Assembly: GCA_964019135.1 (NCBI GenBank)
Contig: OZ025257.1
Location: 18,007,971 to 18,071,970, forward strand
Origin: Arenicola marina
Taxonomy: Eukaryota; Annelida; Polychaeta; Arenicolidae
Direction of reading: 5' to 3'
Length of the DNA stretch: 64,000 nt
Shown: positions 46,291-58,290 of the stretch, in pieces
Position numbering within the stretch: the first letter of the stretch is position 1
How the letters are laid out: every line of letters starts with the position of its first letter
Notes under the pieces: model-generated
Databases searched by the model: none
What the model was told of the DNA's origin: nothing
The model's input: the letters and a program-made list of their open reading frames with translations, nothing else
Program-made: the position numbers and the translations under genes

Positions 46291-49200
46291 AGTGGATGGG
46301 GGTAAAGGAGGGATGGCTATAGGGAGTGATGGGGGCAAAGGAGGGATGGCTCTAGGGAGTGATGGGGGTAAGGGAGTTAAGGCTCTAGGGAGTGATGGGG
46401 GTAAGGGAGTTAAGGCTCTAGGGAGTGATGGTTGGATGGGGGTAAGGGAGGTATGGCTCTAGGGAGTGATGGGGGTAAAGGAGGGATGGCTATAGGGAGT
46501 GATGGGGGCAGGGGAGGGATGGCTCTAGGGAGTGATGGGGGTAAGGGAGTTAAGGCTCTAGGGAGTGATGGTTGGATGGGGGTAAGGGAGGTATGGCTCT
46601 AGGGAGTGATGGGGGTAAAGGAGGGATGGCTCTAGGGTGTGATGGGGGTAAAGGAGGGATGGCTCTGGGGAGTGATGGGGGTAAAAGAGGGATGGCTCTA
46701 GGGAGTGATGGGGGTAAGGGAGGTATGGCTCTAGGGAGTGATGGTTGGATGGGGTAAGAGAGGCATGGCTCTAAGGAGTGATGGGGGTAAAGGAGGGATG
46801 GCTCTAGGGTGTGATGGTTGGATGGGGTAAGGGAGGCATGGCTCTAAGGAGTGATGGGGGTAAAGGAGGGATGGCTCTAGGGTGTGATGGGCGCAAAGGA
46901 GGGATGGCTCTAGGGAGTGATGGGGGTAAGGGGGGTATGGCTCTAGGGAGTGATGGTTGGATGAGGGTAAGGAAGGTATGGCTCTAGGGAGTGATGGTTG
47001 GATGGGGGTAAAAGAGGGATGGCTCTAGAGAGTGGTGGGGGTAAAGGAGGGATGGCTCTAGGGAGTGATTGGGGTAAAGGAGGAATGGCTCTAGGGAGTG
47101 ATGGGGATAAAAGAGGGATGGCTCTAGGGAGTGATGGGGGTAAAGGAGGGATGGCTCTAGGGAGTGATGTGGGTAAAGGATGGATGGCTCTAGGGAGTGA
47201 TGGGTGTGAAGGAGGGATGGCTCTAGGGTGTGACGGGGGTAAAGGAGGGATGGCTCTAGGGAGTAATGGGGGTAAAGGAGGGATGGCTATAGGGAGTGAT
47301 GGGGGCAAAGGAGGGATGGCTCTAGGGAGTGATGGGGGTAAGGGAGTTAAGGCTCTAGGGAGTGATGGTTGGATGGGGGTAAGGGAGGTATGGCTCTAGG
47401 GAGTGATGGGGGTAAAGGAGGGATGGCTCTAGGGTGTGATGGGGGTAAAGGAGGGATGGCTCTGGGGAGTGATGGGGGTGAAAGAGGGATGGCTCTAGGG
47501 AGTGATGGGGGTAAGGGAGGTATGGCTCTAGGGAGTGATGGTTGGATGGGGTAAGAGAGGCATGGCTCTAAGGAGTGATGGGGGTAAAGGAGGGATGGCT
47601 CTAGGGTGTGATGGTTGGATGGGGTAAGGGAGGCATGGCTCTAAGGAGTGATGGGGGTAAAGGAGGGATGGCTCTAGGGTGTGCTGGGCGCAAAGGAGGG
47701 ATGGCTCTAGGGAGTGATGGGGGTAAGGGGGGTATGGCTCTAGGGAGTGATGGTTGGATGAGGGTAAGGAAGGTATGGCTCTAGGGAGTGATGGTTGGAT
47801 GGGGGTAAAAGAGGGATGGCTCTAGAGAGTGGTGGGGGTAAAGGAGGGATGGCTCTAGGGAGTGATTGGGGTAAAGGAGGAATGGCTCTAGGGAGTGATG
47901 GGGATAAAGGAGGGATGGCTCTAGGGAGTGATGGGGGTAAAGGAGGGATGGCTCTAGGGAGTGATGTGGGTAAAGGATGGATGGCTCTAGGGAGTGATGG
48001 GTGTGAAGGAGGGATGGCTCTAGGGTGTGACGGGGGTAAAGGAGGGATGGCTCTAGGGAGTGATGGGTGTGAAGGAGGGATGGCTCTAGGGTGTGACGGG
48101 GGTAAAGGTGGGATGGCTCTAGGGAGTGATGGGGGTAAAGGAGGGATGGCTCTAGGGAGTGATGGGGGTAAAGGAAGGGTGGCTCTAGGGAGTGATGGGG
48201 GTAAAGGAGGGATGGCTCTAGGGAGTGATGGGGGTAAAGGAAGGATGGCTCTAGGGAGTGATGGGGCTAAGGGAGGTATGGCTCCAGGGAGTGATGGAGG
48301 TAAAGGAGGGATGGCTATAGGGAGTGATGGGGGTAAAGGAGGGATGGCTCTAGGGAGTGATGGTTGAATGAGGGTAAGGGAGGTATGGCTCTAGGGAGTG
48401 ATGGGGGTAAGGGGGTATGGCTCTAGGGAGTGATGGTTGGATGAGGGTAAGGGAGGTATGGCTCTAGGGAGTGTTGTTTGGATGGGGGTACGGGAGGGAT
48501 GGCTCTAGGGAGTGATGGGGGTAAGGGAGGTATGGCTCTAGGGAGTGATGGGGGTAAGGGGGTATGGCTCTAGGAAGTGATGGTTGGACGAGGGTAAGGA
48601 AGCTATGGCTCTAGGGAGTGATGGTTGGATGGGGATAAAGGAGGGATGGCTCTAGAGAGTGATGAGGGTAAAGGAGGGATGGCTCTAAGGAGTGATGGGG
48701 GTAAAGAAGGGATGGCTCTAGGGAGTGATGGGGGTAAAGGAGGGGTGCCTCTAGGGAGTGAGGGGGGTAAAGGAGGGATGGCTCTAGGGAGTGATGGGGG
48801 TAGGGGAGGTATAGCTCTAGGGAGTGATGGGGGTAGGGGAGGTATGGCTCTAGGAAGTGATGGGGGTAAAGGAGGTATGGCTCTAGGGAGTGATGGGGCT
48901 AAGGGAGGTATGGCTCTAGAGAGTGATGGGGGTAGGGGAGGTATGGCTCTAGGGAGTGATGGGGGTAAGAGAGGTATGGGTCTAGGGAGTGATAGGGGTA
49001 AAGGAGGTATGGCTCTAGGGAGTGATGGTTAGATGGGGGTAAGGGAGGTATGTTTCTAGGGAGTTATGGTTGGATGGGGGCAAGGGAGGTATTTCTCTAG
49101 GGATCGATGATTAGATGGGGGTAAGGGAGGTATGTTTCTAGGGAGTTATGGTTGGATGGGGGCAAGGGAGGTATTTCTCTATGGAGTGATGATTAGATGG

Positions 49201-52200
49201 GGGTAAGGGAGTTATGTTTCTGGAGAGTTATGGTTGGATGGGAGTAAGGGAGGTATTACTCTAGCGAGGTATGGTTGGATGGGGGTAAGGGAGGTATTTC
49301 CCTAGGGAGTGATGATAGGATGGAGGTACGGGTGGTATATGGCTCAAGGGAGTTATGGTTGGATGTGTGTAAGGGAGGTATTATGGGGGATCAGGGAGGT
49401 ATGGTTCTAGGGAGTGATGGTTTGATGGGGGTAAGGGAAGTATGGCTCTAGGGAGGGATGGGGGTAAGGGAGGTATTTCTCTAGGGAGTGATGATAGGAT
49501 GGAGGTAAGGGTGGTATATGGCTCAAGGGAGTTATGGTTGGATGTGTGTAAGGGAGGTATTATGGGGGATCAGGGAGGTATGGTTCTAGGGAGTGATGGT
49601 TTGATGGGGGTAAGGGAAGTATGGCTCTAGGGAGGGATGGGGGTAAGGGAGGTATTTCTCTAGGGAGTGATGATAGGATGGAGGTAAGGGTGGTATATGG
49701 CTCAAGGGAGTTATGGTTGGATGTGTGTAAGGGAGGTATTATGGGGGATCAGGGAGGTATGGTTCTAGGGAGTGATGGTTTGATGGGGGTAAGGGAAGTA
49801 TGGCTCTAGGGAGGGATGGGGGTAAGGGAGGTATTTCTCTAGGGAGTGATGATAGGATGGAGGTAAGGGTGGTATATGGCTCAAGGGAGTTATGGTTGGA
49901 TGTGTGTAAGGGAGGTATTATGGGGGATCAGGGAGGTATGGTTCTAGGGAGTGATGGTTTGATGGGGGTAAGGGAAGTATGGCTCTAGGGAGGGATGGGG
50001 GTAAGGGAGGTATTTCTCTAGGGAGTGATGATAGGATGGAGGTAAGGGTGGTATATGGCTCAAGGGAGTTATGGTTGGATGTGTGTAAGGGAGGTATTAT
50101 GGGGATCAGGGAGGTATGGTTCTAGGGAGTGATGGTTTGATGGGGGTAAGGGAAGTATGGCTCTAGGGAGGGATGGGGGTAAGGGAGGTATTTCTCTAGG
50201 GAGTGATGATAGGATGGAGGTAAGGGTGGTATATGGCTCAAGGGAGTTATGGTTGGATGTGTGTAAGGGAGGTATTATGGGGGATCAGGGAGGTATGGTT
50301 CTAGGGAGTGATGGTTTGATGGGGGTAAGGGAAGTATGGCTCTAGGGAGGGATGGGGGTAAGGGAGGTATTTCTCTAGGGAGTGATGATAGGATGGAGGT
50401 AAGGGTGGTATATGGCTCAAGGGAGTTATGGTTGGATGTGTGTAAGGGAGGTATTATGGGGGATCAGGGAGGTATGGTTCTAGGGAGTGATGCTTAGATG
50501 GGGGTAAGGGAGGTATGTTTCTAGAGAGGTATGGTTGGATGGGGGTAAGGGAGGTATTTCTCTAGGGAGTGATGATAGGATGGAGGTACGGGTGGTATAT
50601 GGCTCAAGGGAGTTATGGTTGGATGTGTGTAAGGGAGGTATTATGGGGGATCAGGGAGGTATGGTTCTAGGGCGTGATGGTTAGATGGGGGTAAGGGAGG
50701 TATGGCTCTAGGGAGTGATGGTTGGATGGGGGTAAGGGAGGTATGGCTCGAGGGAGTGATGGTTGGATTGGGGGTAAGGGAGGTATGGCTCTAGAGAGTG
50801 ATGGTTGGATAAAGGTAAGGGAGGTATGGCTCTAGAGAGTGATGGTTGGATGAGGGTAAGGGAGGTATGGCTCTGGGGAGTGATGGTTGGATTGGGGGTA
50901 AGGGAGGTATGGCTCTAAGGAGTCATGGTTAGATGGGGGTAAGGGAGGTATGGCTCGAGGGAGTGATGGTTGGATTGGGGTAAGGGAGGTATGGCTCTAG
51001 AGAGTGATGGTTGGATGAGGGTAAGGGAGGTATGGCTCTGGGGAGTGATGGTTGGATTGGGGGTAAGAGAGGTATGGCTCTAGGGAGTCATGGTTAGATG
51101 GGGGTAAGGGAGGTATGGCTCTAGGGAGTGATGGTCGGATGGGGGTAAGGGAGGTATGGCTCGAGGGAGTGCTGGGGGTAGGGGAGGTATGGCGCTAGGG
51201 AGTGATGGGGGTAGGGGAGGTTTGGCTCTATGGAGTGATGGTTGGATGAATGTAAGGGAGGTATGGCTCTAGGGAGTGTTGGTTGGATTGGGGGTAGGGG
51301 AGGTATGGCTCTAGGGAGTGATGGGTATAAGGGAGGTATGGCTCTAGGGAGTGACGGGGGTAGGGGAGGTATGGCTCTAGGGAGTGATGGTTGGATGGAT
51401 ATAAGGGAGGTATGGCTCTAGGGAGGGATGGGGATAAGGGAGGTATGGCTCTAGGGAGTGATGCGGGTAAGGGAGGTATGGCTCTAGGGAGTGATGGTTG
51501 GATGGGGGTGAGAGGGGTATGGCTCTAGGGAGTGATGGACGTAGGGGAGGTATGGCTCTAGGGAGTGATGGGGGTAAAGGAGGGATGGCTCTAGGGAGTG
51601 ATGGGGGTAAAGGAGGGATGGCTCTAGGGAGTGATGGGGGTAAAGGAGGGATGGCTCTAGGGAGTGATGGAAGTAGGGGAGGTATGGTTCTATGGAGTGA
51701 TGGGGTAAGAGAGGTATGGCTCTATGGAGTGATGGTTAGATGGGGATAAGGGAGGTATGTTTCTAGGGAGTTATGGTTGGATGGGGGCAAGGGAGGTATT
51801 TCTCTAGGGAGTGATGATTAGATGGGGGTAAGGGAGTTATGTTTCTGGAGAGTTATGGTTGGATGGGAGTAAGGGAGGTATTACTCTAGCGAGGTATGGT
51901 TGGATGGGGGTAAAGGAGGTATTACTCTAGGGAGTGATGATAGGATGGAGGTACGGGTGGTATATGGCTCAAGGGAGTTATGGTTGGATGTGTGTAAGGG
52001 AGGTATTATGGGGGATCAGGGAGGTATGGTTCTAGGGCGTGATGGTTGGATGGGGGTAAGGGAAGTATGGCTCTAGGGAGTGATGGGGGTAAGGGAAGTA
52101 TGGCTCTAGGGAGGGATGGGGGTAAGGGAGGTATGGCTCTAGGGAGGGATCGGGGTAGGGGAGGTATGGCTCTAGGGAGTGATGGTTGGATGGGGGTAAG

Positions 52201-52503
52201 GGAAGTATGGCTCTAGGGAGGGATGGGGGTAAGGGAAGTATGGCTCTAGGGAGGGATGGGGGTAAGGGAGGTATGGCTCTAGGGAGTGATGGTTGGATGT
52301 GGGTAAGGGAGGTTTGGCTCTGGGAAGTGATGGTTGGATTGGGGGTAAGGGAGGTATGGCTCTAGGGAGGGATGGGGGTAGAGGAGGTATGGCTCTAGGA
52401 AGTGATGGTTAGATGGGGGTAAGGGAGGTATGGCTCATACAGGGAGTTATGGTTGGATGGGTGAAAGGGAGGTTTTATGGGGGTAAGGCAGGTATGTCTC
52501 TAG
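46291..52503. repeat. 6.2-kb satellite block, basic unit about 33 bp
   Basis: The unit GGGATGGCTCTAGGGAGTGA plus TGGGGGTAAAGGA (33 bp) dominates 46.3-49.0 kb; longer compound units with 'ggttggatgggggtaagggaggtatggctctagggagtgat' dominate elsewhere. The plus strand is strongly purine/G-rich. The 33-bp unit reads as GGMALGSDGGK, giving repetitive open frames up to 190 residues that I treat as artefacts. Higher-order structure: a ~797-bp period (46473-47269 repeated at 47270-48066), a 179-bp period (49440-50500), and 49030-49400 resembling 51730-52050. Confidence 0.96.
49440..50500. repeat. 179-bp higher-order repeat, about six near-identical copies
   Basis: Copies start at about 49442, 49621, 49800, 49979, 50157 and 50336. 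They are essentially identical apart from a single G lost in the 'tatggggatcagg' of the fourth copy, which makes that step 178 bp. Such identity inside an otherwise diverged satellite points to very recent amplification, or to an assembly effect. Confidence 0.95.
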
Positions 52504-52701
52504 AGATTTTTCTTTTGATAAACTTTTATTCAACGAGGTTACCGACCATCAATACACATATGAACGGCCACCTCAATAAGCCTCTTTATTAGTGTGACTT
52601 CTAAGGCCTTATGACAGAACGGGGAGGTGGGATTGCAATGATTCTCACTGAAAACTCAGATATATCACCATAACACAGTGTAAGAATAATTATTCTATAT
52701 A
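52504..52701. other. Boundary DNA right of the satellite
   Basis: AT-rich, no feature recognised. Confidence 0.5.
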
Positions 52702-53475
52702 CAGTGCACTCTGCTTAATTGCAGTTGTGATTATCCGAAGTTGGCCAAAATGGACAACATGTTTTTGTATGTTCGCATTGGGTTGATATGCGCTTCAGAT
52801 ACACATGTATACGCTAAGCCTCATCACTTTCAACCTTGTCAGCGAGAGAGACCTGTCCGCTTTCGTTTGGCCATGATCGTATAATGAAGCTGTATTTGGT
52901 GCCTGAAGACTTATTACATCTCACATCATTCGATACATTTCATTGCCCATGAAGCTAAAGATCAATTCATGTCACATTTATAAGCAAAATCTCAATTCTT
53001 ATTATCTCCATAATCAAAGGAAGGACCCGAACAGTTTACAGGCAATGAGACTAGGCACACTTCATTGATTATGAACATGATCGTACTCATAACTGATCTT
53101 TTTCAGACATGCCACACTTTGCTCAATGCCAATCACCCAAACGCAAAGAATCTAAAACAATAGCAAAGCATGTGGCTTGTGTTTGTTGGCTCTGACCTTT
53201 AATCCAGCCATATCAAAACATTAATAGAGTTAAGTGTCAGCTGATAGCCCATTGTCTCTACATGTCCCTAACAACACCTGGGTTTGGCCTCAAATATTGC
53301 AATTCGCCAAAGCTCCTGCCCATTTTCAGGTAAATAGGTGTTGTGATTAAGCAGAATTTGCAATTAAGCAAAGTTGTTAACATCGGAATGTATAGGAAAT
53401 GGCATTTGGATTTGAAATTTGTTTCGATTAACCAGAAGTTGTGGTTAACAGAGTGTGATTAAGTGGCAGGCTCTT
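52702..53475. mobile_element. Degenerate pogo-like MITE
   Basis: The left end TA|CAGTGCACTCTGCTTAAT is matched inverted by AACAGAGTGTGATTAAG near 53450-53466. Inside, 'gattaagcagaatttgcaat' and 'gattaaccagaagttgtggt' echo the terminal sequence. This start is characteristic of Tigger/pogo-type non-autonomous elements. The right end is decayed. Confidence 0.5.
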
Positions 53476-53840
53476 TATATATCTTTAAACAAGTATTACA
53501 GGATCCAGAAAGGAACAGTATAATCCTCATTCACAAACATCAGTTCCACCATAAGTTCGGATGGCTCTAAATTGGAGTTATTACTTCATCAATGCAACTA
53601 TTTTTTTATTACAGCCATTGGTATGATAGTTTATAGTTTTTAATGTTATCAGGATAATGACCATTCACATTCTAAATACATGTATAGCCATTACATGTAC
53701 ATGTACAGATATCTTAAGTCACATATATATCACTTACGGGTAGTATAATTTCATTATAACCTACCTGATAGTGACTAATGATTTTGCTACCTTCACATAA
53801 TGCAAATGTACATAAAATGCTTCTTGACTTGATATAGATA
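53476..53840. other. Unassigned AT-rich DNA between two MITEs
   Basis: Short TACATG runs near 53690-53710; nothing coding. Confidence 0.5.
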
Positions 53841-54495
53841 CAGTAGTCCATGGGTTATACAAATTTTGTTCTGCCAGCTGAAAAAAACATATAATGGAGG
53901 GAATGGTATAATAGAGGGATGCCCAGAGATGAACAGTTTTCACTCAAGTATCATCAGACACTCAAATAGCTCTTTAATACAGCTTGAGAGTCTTTAAACC
54001 AATTCTGGTTCCTTTTCCCTACTTAACCATGATAGTATCAGCATTCAGTCAAACAAAGCTGTTATGCTGATTATGGTTTCTCCAGCTCTGCATGTGCCAT
54101 TGAATAGCATCAACAAGGTTAACAAAGTTAAAACCTTTCACTTGCATTCTCCAGTCATTGTGTACATGTATTGACTCAAATACTTAGACAGCCCTACTTA
54201 TATGTAAAATGTACACAAAAGGTATGAATAACAATGATGTTGTTTGCTTAGCATGCTTAGAGCCAATTTGGTTGACTGCTATGCTGCGCCGCCATGTAGC
54301 GAGTTAACAAAGGGATTGAATTGCATGCAAGTTGTTTAAGGAGCCGAAATACCAGTCATTAGTTATGTCAGCAAGGGAGTGGCATAATAAAGAGGCTTTA
54401 ACATGTAAAAATGTATATGTAGCAAAAAGACTGGATAATGTAGGGATAATGGAGGGACCATATAATGCAGGGACCACATAATGCAGGGACCACTG
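53841..54495. mobile_element. Pogo/Tigger-like MITE with TA duplication
   Basis: Left end TA|CAGTAGTCCATGGGTTATA; right end, reversed, CAGTGGTCCCTGCATTATGT|TA side at 54496-54497. Subterminal repeats of 'ataatgcagggaccac' (54440-54490) and 'ataatggagggaatgg' (53891-53906) are typical of Tigger-type ends. No transposase frame remains. Confidence 0.7.
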
Positions 54496-54829
54496 TATAT
54501 GAATATGGTCAATTTTTATTGATCACAAGTATATTTTCATTTTGCAGTACCTTCACACTCTATAATCTGATGAAATATTTACGATTTCCCAGATTCTTTC
54601 CATGAATATGTCAATACCTAAACTGTTGCTTTTATTTATTCACTCCGGAGAGGACCCTATATCTCTTTTTTTGCCAGTGTATGTATAAGTCATGGCATAT
54701 ATAATGTATATAACTACACTCAGTTGATGGTATGGATATTGTTTAATTATACACATTGGTATGCAGTTCATGGTATATAGACATTGATTGATTATATATA
54801 CTGACAATCTGTTGATGGCATAGATATTG
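54496..54829. other. Unassigned AT-rich DNA
   Basis: Short repeats of 'gttgatggtatggatattg' type at 54724-54835; nothing coding. Confidence 0.5.
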
Positions 54830-55076
54830 GTTGGTTGGTTTCAAATAATAGCTAGGATATTTAACCAATTCTGATCATATGAAATGGCGTCAATGAGAGA
54901 AGGAAAAAGAGCTAAACCATATCTATAAGGTAACCCCCTACTCTTTGCCAAGAAGGACATGAGATCTTTATCTTGTGACTATAAAGATACAACTACAGCT
55001 GGGCTCGAACCACCAATTCCACATGCCAGAGCGTTCAATAGAAGTATTCTAACTCACTGAGCTATCTGTCAGGCCT
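54830..55076 (-). mobile_element. tRNA-derived SINE, full length
   Basis: On the minus strand: GCCTGACAGATAGCTCAGTG (box A), GGTGGTTCGAGCCCAGCTGT (box B), GATAAAGATCTCATGTC, AGAGTAGGGGGTTACC, then ATATGATCAGAATTGGTTAA and a tail ending AACCAACCAACC. The best preserved copy in the window; it defines the family (head, body, AACC-type tail). Confidence 0.85.
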
Positions 55077-56240
55077 ACTTGTTTGCAGTCTGTAAATGCC
55101 ATCCTGCGCTTCACCACCTGTCAGCTAGGCAGGTAATCCCCCCTTCCTCACCCCCTCACCCACCTCTCCCCGACACTTCGCACCCCGACTGGCAGCCACA
55201 GGCATGAGATTTTGGCATGGGCTAAAACGAGGAAGTCAATCTATGGGGCGCAAACAAAAATTCTGCGAGCTCGAATTCTGCAATGGTGAAACTGGGAAAA
55301 AAAGTCATTGGAATAACTTTTAGTGTACAGATTGCAAACAAATAAGTCTTTACGATCATATCGATTATATGTATGTACATACCACCGTCACTGCCACAGA
55401 AAGGTGGTTGGTACTATTCCGCAAATCTCCATCTATTCCGCAACGTATTCCGCGTTTTATTGATAGCCATTGACATGGTACATAGACTGTGCCATTCTGA
55501 ACTTTCGCTGGATTTCGAGTGTCACCAGAGAAATTTGTTGTATTTGTCTGGAAAGGCGAGTATACCTAGTATAAAGACGTCGAGTCTAAAATTAGATCAA
55601 CAAACCGTAGCGACTGGCAATGACCTGCACACACTGAACTGGTTAAAAAATACAATCCCACTCAATATATACAGGGATAGGCACTAAACAAGAATACGGC
55701 CTTGACCTTGCTTGCTACACCTTGTACCCTGTCAATACCAAACCAACACAGGCCTGGCTAAAACATTGGGGCTTTCTGAAAAAGGCCATGATGTCCATTG
55801 ACTAAAAGTTAACTTGATACAATTGTTTCAACAAAAATTAGAAAGTCTGATTCGTACCGGTTTTCCTTCACAAGTATAAATAGAAAAGTTTCGGCCAAGG
55901 GAACTAGCTTGTCACGAGGCTGACGGTAGAGGGCGCTCCAAAAAAGAAGTCGGACAACATGTAGTAGACAACATGTTACCAGTTACCAACATGCATTGCA
56001 TTTAACGACTAGAAAGAAGGAATGAATAGTGCAGGACGTTGTTCGACGAGGAAATAAATACTTGCATTGGGAAGGCAGCCACCACTTAAAACAAACGTGC
56101 TTGGCAAAATTTAAAACTAATAATTCGCACCAAAAGGCTAATCAAATGTGTTCAAATTAAGTGTTCAAATTAAGTAGCTTGCATGCTGTATATGTGGCAG
56201 TAAAAACGTAGACTATACATATGGACAAAAAAGGAAATTG
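55077..56240. other. Intergenic DNA, no gene recognised
   Basis: A C-rich stretch at 55138-55190, otherwise unassigned. The plus-strand frame 55373-55687 has no similarity I can name. Confidence 0.45.
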
Positions 56241-56783
56241 AATAACCTCCGTTTTCGTTGTCTGCGAAACTTTTTTAGGCATATCTTGGCAAAACAAGGT
56301 GCCAACGAATGCTGACGTGTTAGCCAGGGTCAACCTACCAAACATTCTTGCTCTTGTGAAGCAAAGACGTTTTCGTTGGCTTAGGAACGTATATATATCG
56401 CATGCAAGATAAACGTATTTCAAAGGATGCGCTATACGGTGAGCTCGCTGACGACAAAAGGCCAACTGGACGGTCAAAGCTCAGGTTTAAGGATGTTTGC
56501 AAGCGTGACATTTTCGGCATCGGTTCAGATTCTTGGGAGGATGTAGCTAGCATCCCAAAAGAGCAGATTGGAACGTGTCGTGCGTGAGGGAATGGCCTAC
56601 AAACCAAGACCTGTGGACAGGTCACTGATGCGACGACTGCGGTAAGCTCTGCGGTAAGCACAGATAGGCGTATTCAGTCATAAGCCGCGCAAATATATAC
56701 CGCGATGCAAATCGCATTACTTAAACCAAAACAAAGCTGCAAATTCCATCGTCTTTCGCAGACGAACAGATGCCAACCTATAT
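56241..56783 (+). mobile_element. LINE 3' end, ORF2 C-terminus, copy B
   Basis: Broken translation shows NNLRFRCLRNFFRHIL and GELADDKRPTGRSKLRFKDV, then CKRDIFGIGSDSWEDVAS and a terminal CDDCGKLC zinc-finger start. It aligns with copy A (45160-45770) from the 'aggcatacttgg' region to the shared 'cgtctttcgcagacgaacag' near the 3' end. 5'-truncated, same orientation as copy A. Confidence 0.8.
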
Positions 56784-57770
56784 ACTGTTTAATGTGACAA
56801 TTAAGCGGTTGTAAACAGGGGCAAAACTATAGGTTCAAACCGAACTAAGACATCGCAAATGGCGAAGAGAATGGCCCTGATACGCTCATTAAAGGGTACA
56901 TGAATTCGTACTATTAGCATAATTTATAAACAGAATAGTAAATATTGAATTAATCTGGGTGCTTGCGCAAATTATGTGGCTCGTATAGTTTGGTAAGTGT
57001 AGCACTTTTTAGTCACGAAACTATTAAGAACTCGGGCATCAGCTCTAAACGACCAAAGCCGTAATTTTCGCGCCAATTAAGTGACGTACGTATAGATGCA
57101 TGTTCCAGTTTAATTGCTCAATACCAAGCTCCCCGCACGGTGGCGCTAGGCCAGCTCCGCCTATAATGGAGCCCTAGCGGAGTGAGTTAAGGCAGGGAGT
57201 GGCTATAAATATAGGCAGGTGAAGGGTTTATGTAAATATTAAGATGAATGGGTGTACGTCTTTCAAAATAGAGGTGACCTGTAGTGTTCGATTTGTTTAA
57301 TTCATAAAAAAAATCTGGAATATCGTTTTAACCTGGAATATTTTGTGACGGAGGTATACACATCAATATAAGTAGTATGCCTTACGCGTACATACAGCGC
57401 ACCAGCACTTCAAAGGAAAACATACATGTACGTCACAATTAAAGCGTCGAATAATCGCCTCTGGCCGTTTTTTGATGTTTTAACGCATCTTATGGGATAA
57501 TGGCCAATATTGCTAATAGTGCTCCCGAATAAAATTCACGGGTATTATATTTTGATGGCGTAATATATTGAGATTAATAGCTGGAAAGTACCTTTGGACC
57601 TAGGAGCTGCACTTATAGGATAGGATATAATCCATCGGAGCCATAGTACTGCAGGTTGGGTGTTCGTGGATCTCTTAGAGCCTTGACTTGCATTCAAACC
57701 CTAACACGTGAGTCGGTAAATGTTGTTACCGGAACTTGTGATATTAACATTATCCGCACTTCGACTACAT
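56784..57770. other. Intergenic DNA, no gene recognised
   Basis: Holds a second copy (inverted, about 57168-57187) of the CTCACTCCGCTAGGGCTCCA motif seen at 34678. Nothing coding. Confidence 0.45.
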
Positions 57771-58290
57771 AATGGCAGGGATTATTAGCTTAATCGATGG
57801 ATTTGACAGCAGTAAAGAATATTGGGCTACACATGTGAAACGTGAAGGACAATACCTTATTGCTAATGGTGTTGCTAATGAGTAGAATGTATAGCGCGCA
57901 TTTTCACGTTGATAGGAAGTGAAACTTACGGTCTGTTGAAAACTTTATTGTCTCCCAGTGCGCCGTCTACGTTATCATTTGATCAAATTGTGAATACGTT
58001 AAGGGATCATTTGGGCCCAAAGCCATCGGAAATCGGTGAGCGATTTAGGTTTTCACGAGATTAATTATCAACAGGAGGGCGAATCAATAGCTAGCTATAT
58101 ATAGAATCTTGCTGTATTGCTTAAGCTATCAGTTAACTGCGGTTATGGCGACAACCTAAATATTGCCCTATGAGAACAATTCGTGTTTGGATTGTGCGAT
58201 AAACGTGTCCAGCAAAAACTTCTAAAGAAAAAAATTGGACCTTGGCAAAGACTGCATGTGAACAATGCCAAGTTACACGAGACAGCTGTT
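57771..58290 (+). mobile_element. Fossil Gypsy/Ty3-type LTR retrotransposon, gag fragment
   Basis: Partial protein similarity to the gag of Gypsy/Ty3 LTR elements (capsid-type motifs around EGESIASYI, GYGDNLN and FVFGLCDKRVQQKLL). Only this internal gag part is visible; no LTRs, pol or primer-binding site were found beside it. It is broken in several places and looks old. Confidence 0.65.

Noticed and set aside
46998-48367. GGMALGSDGGK open frames up to 190 residues
   Set aside because: Pure satellite translation; many starts, no unique sequence, no splice or promoter context.
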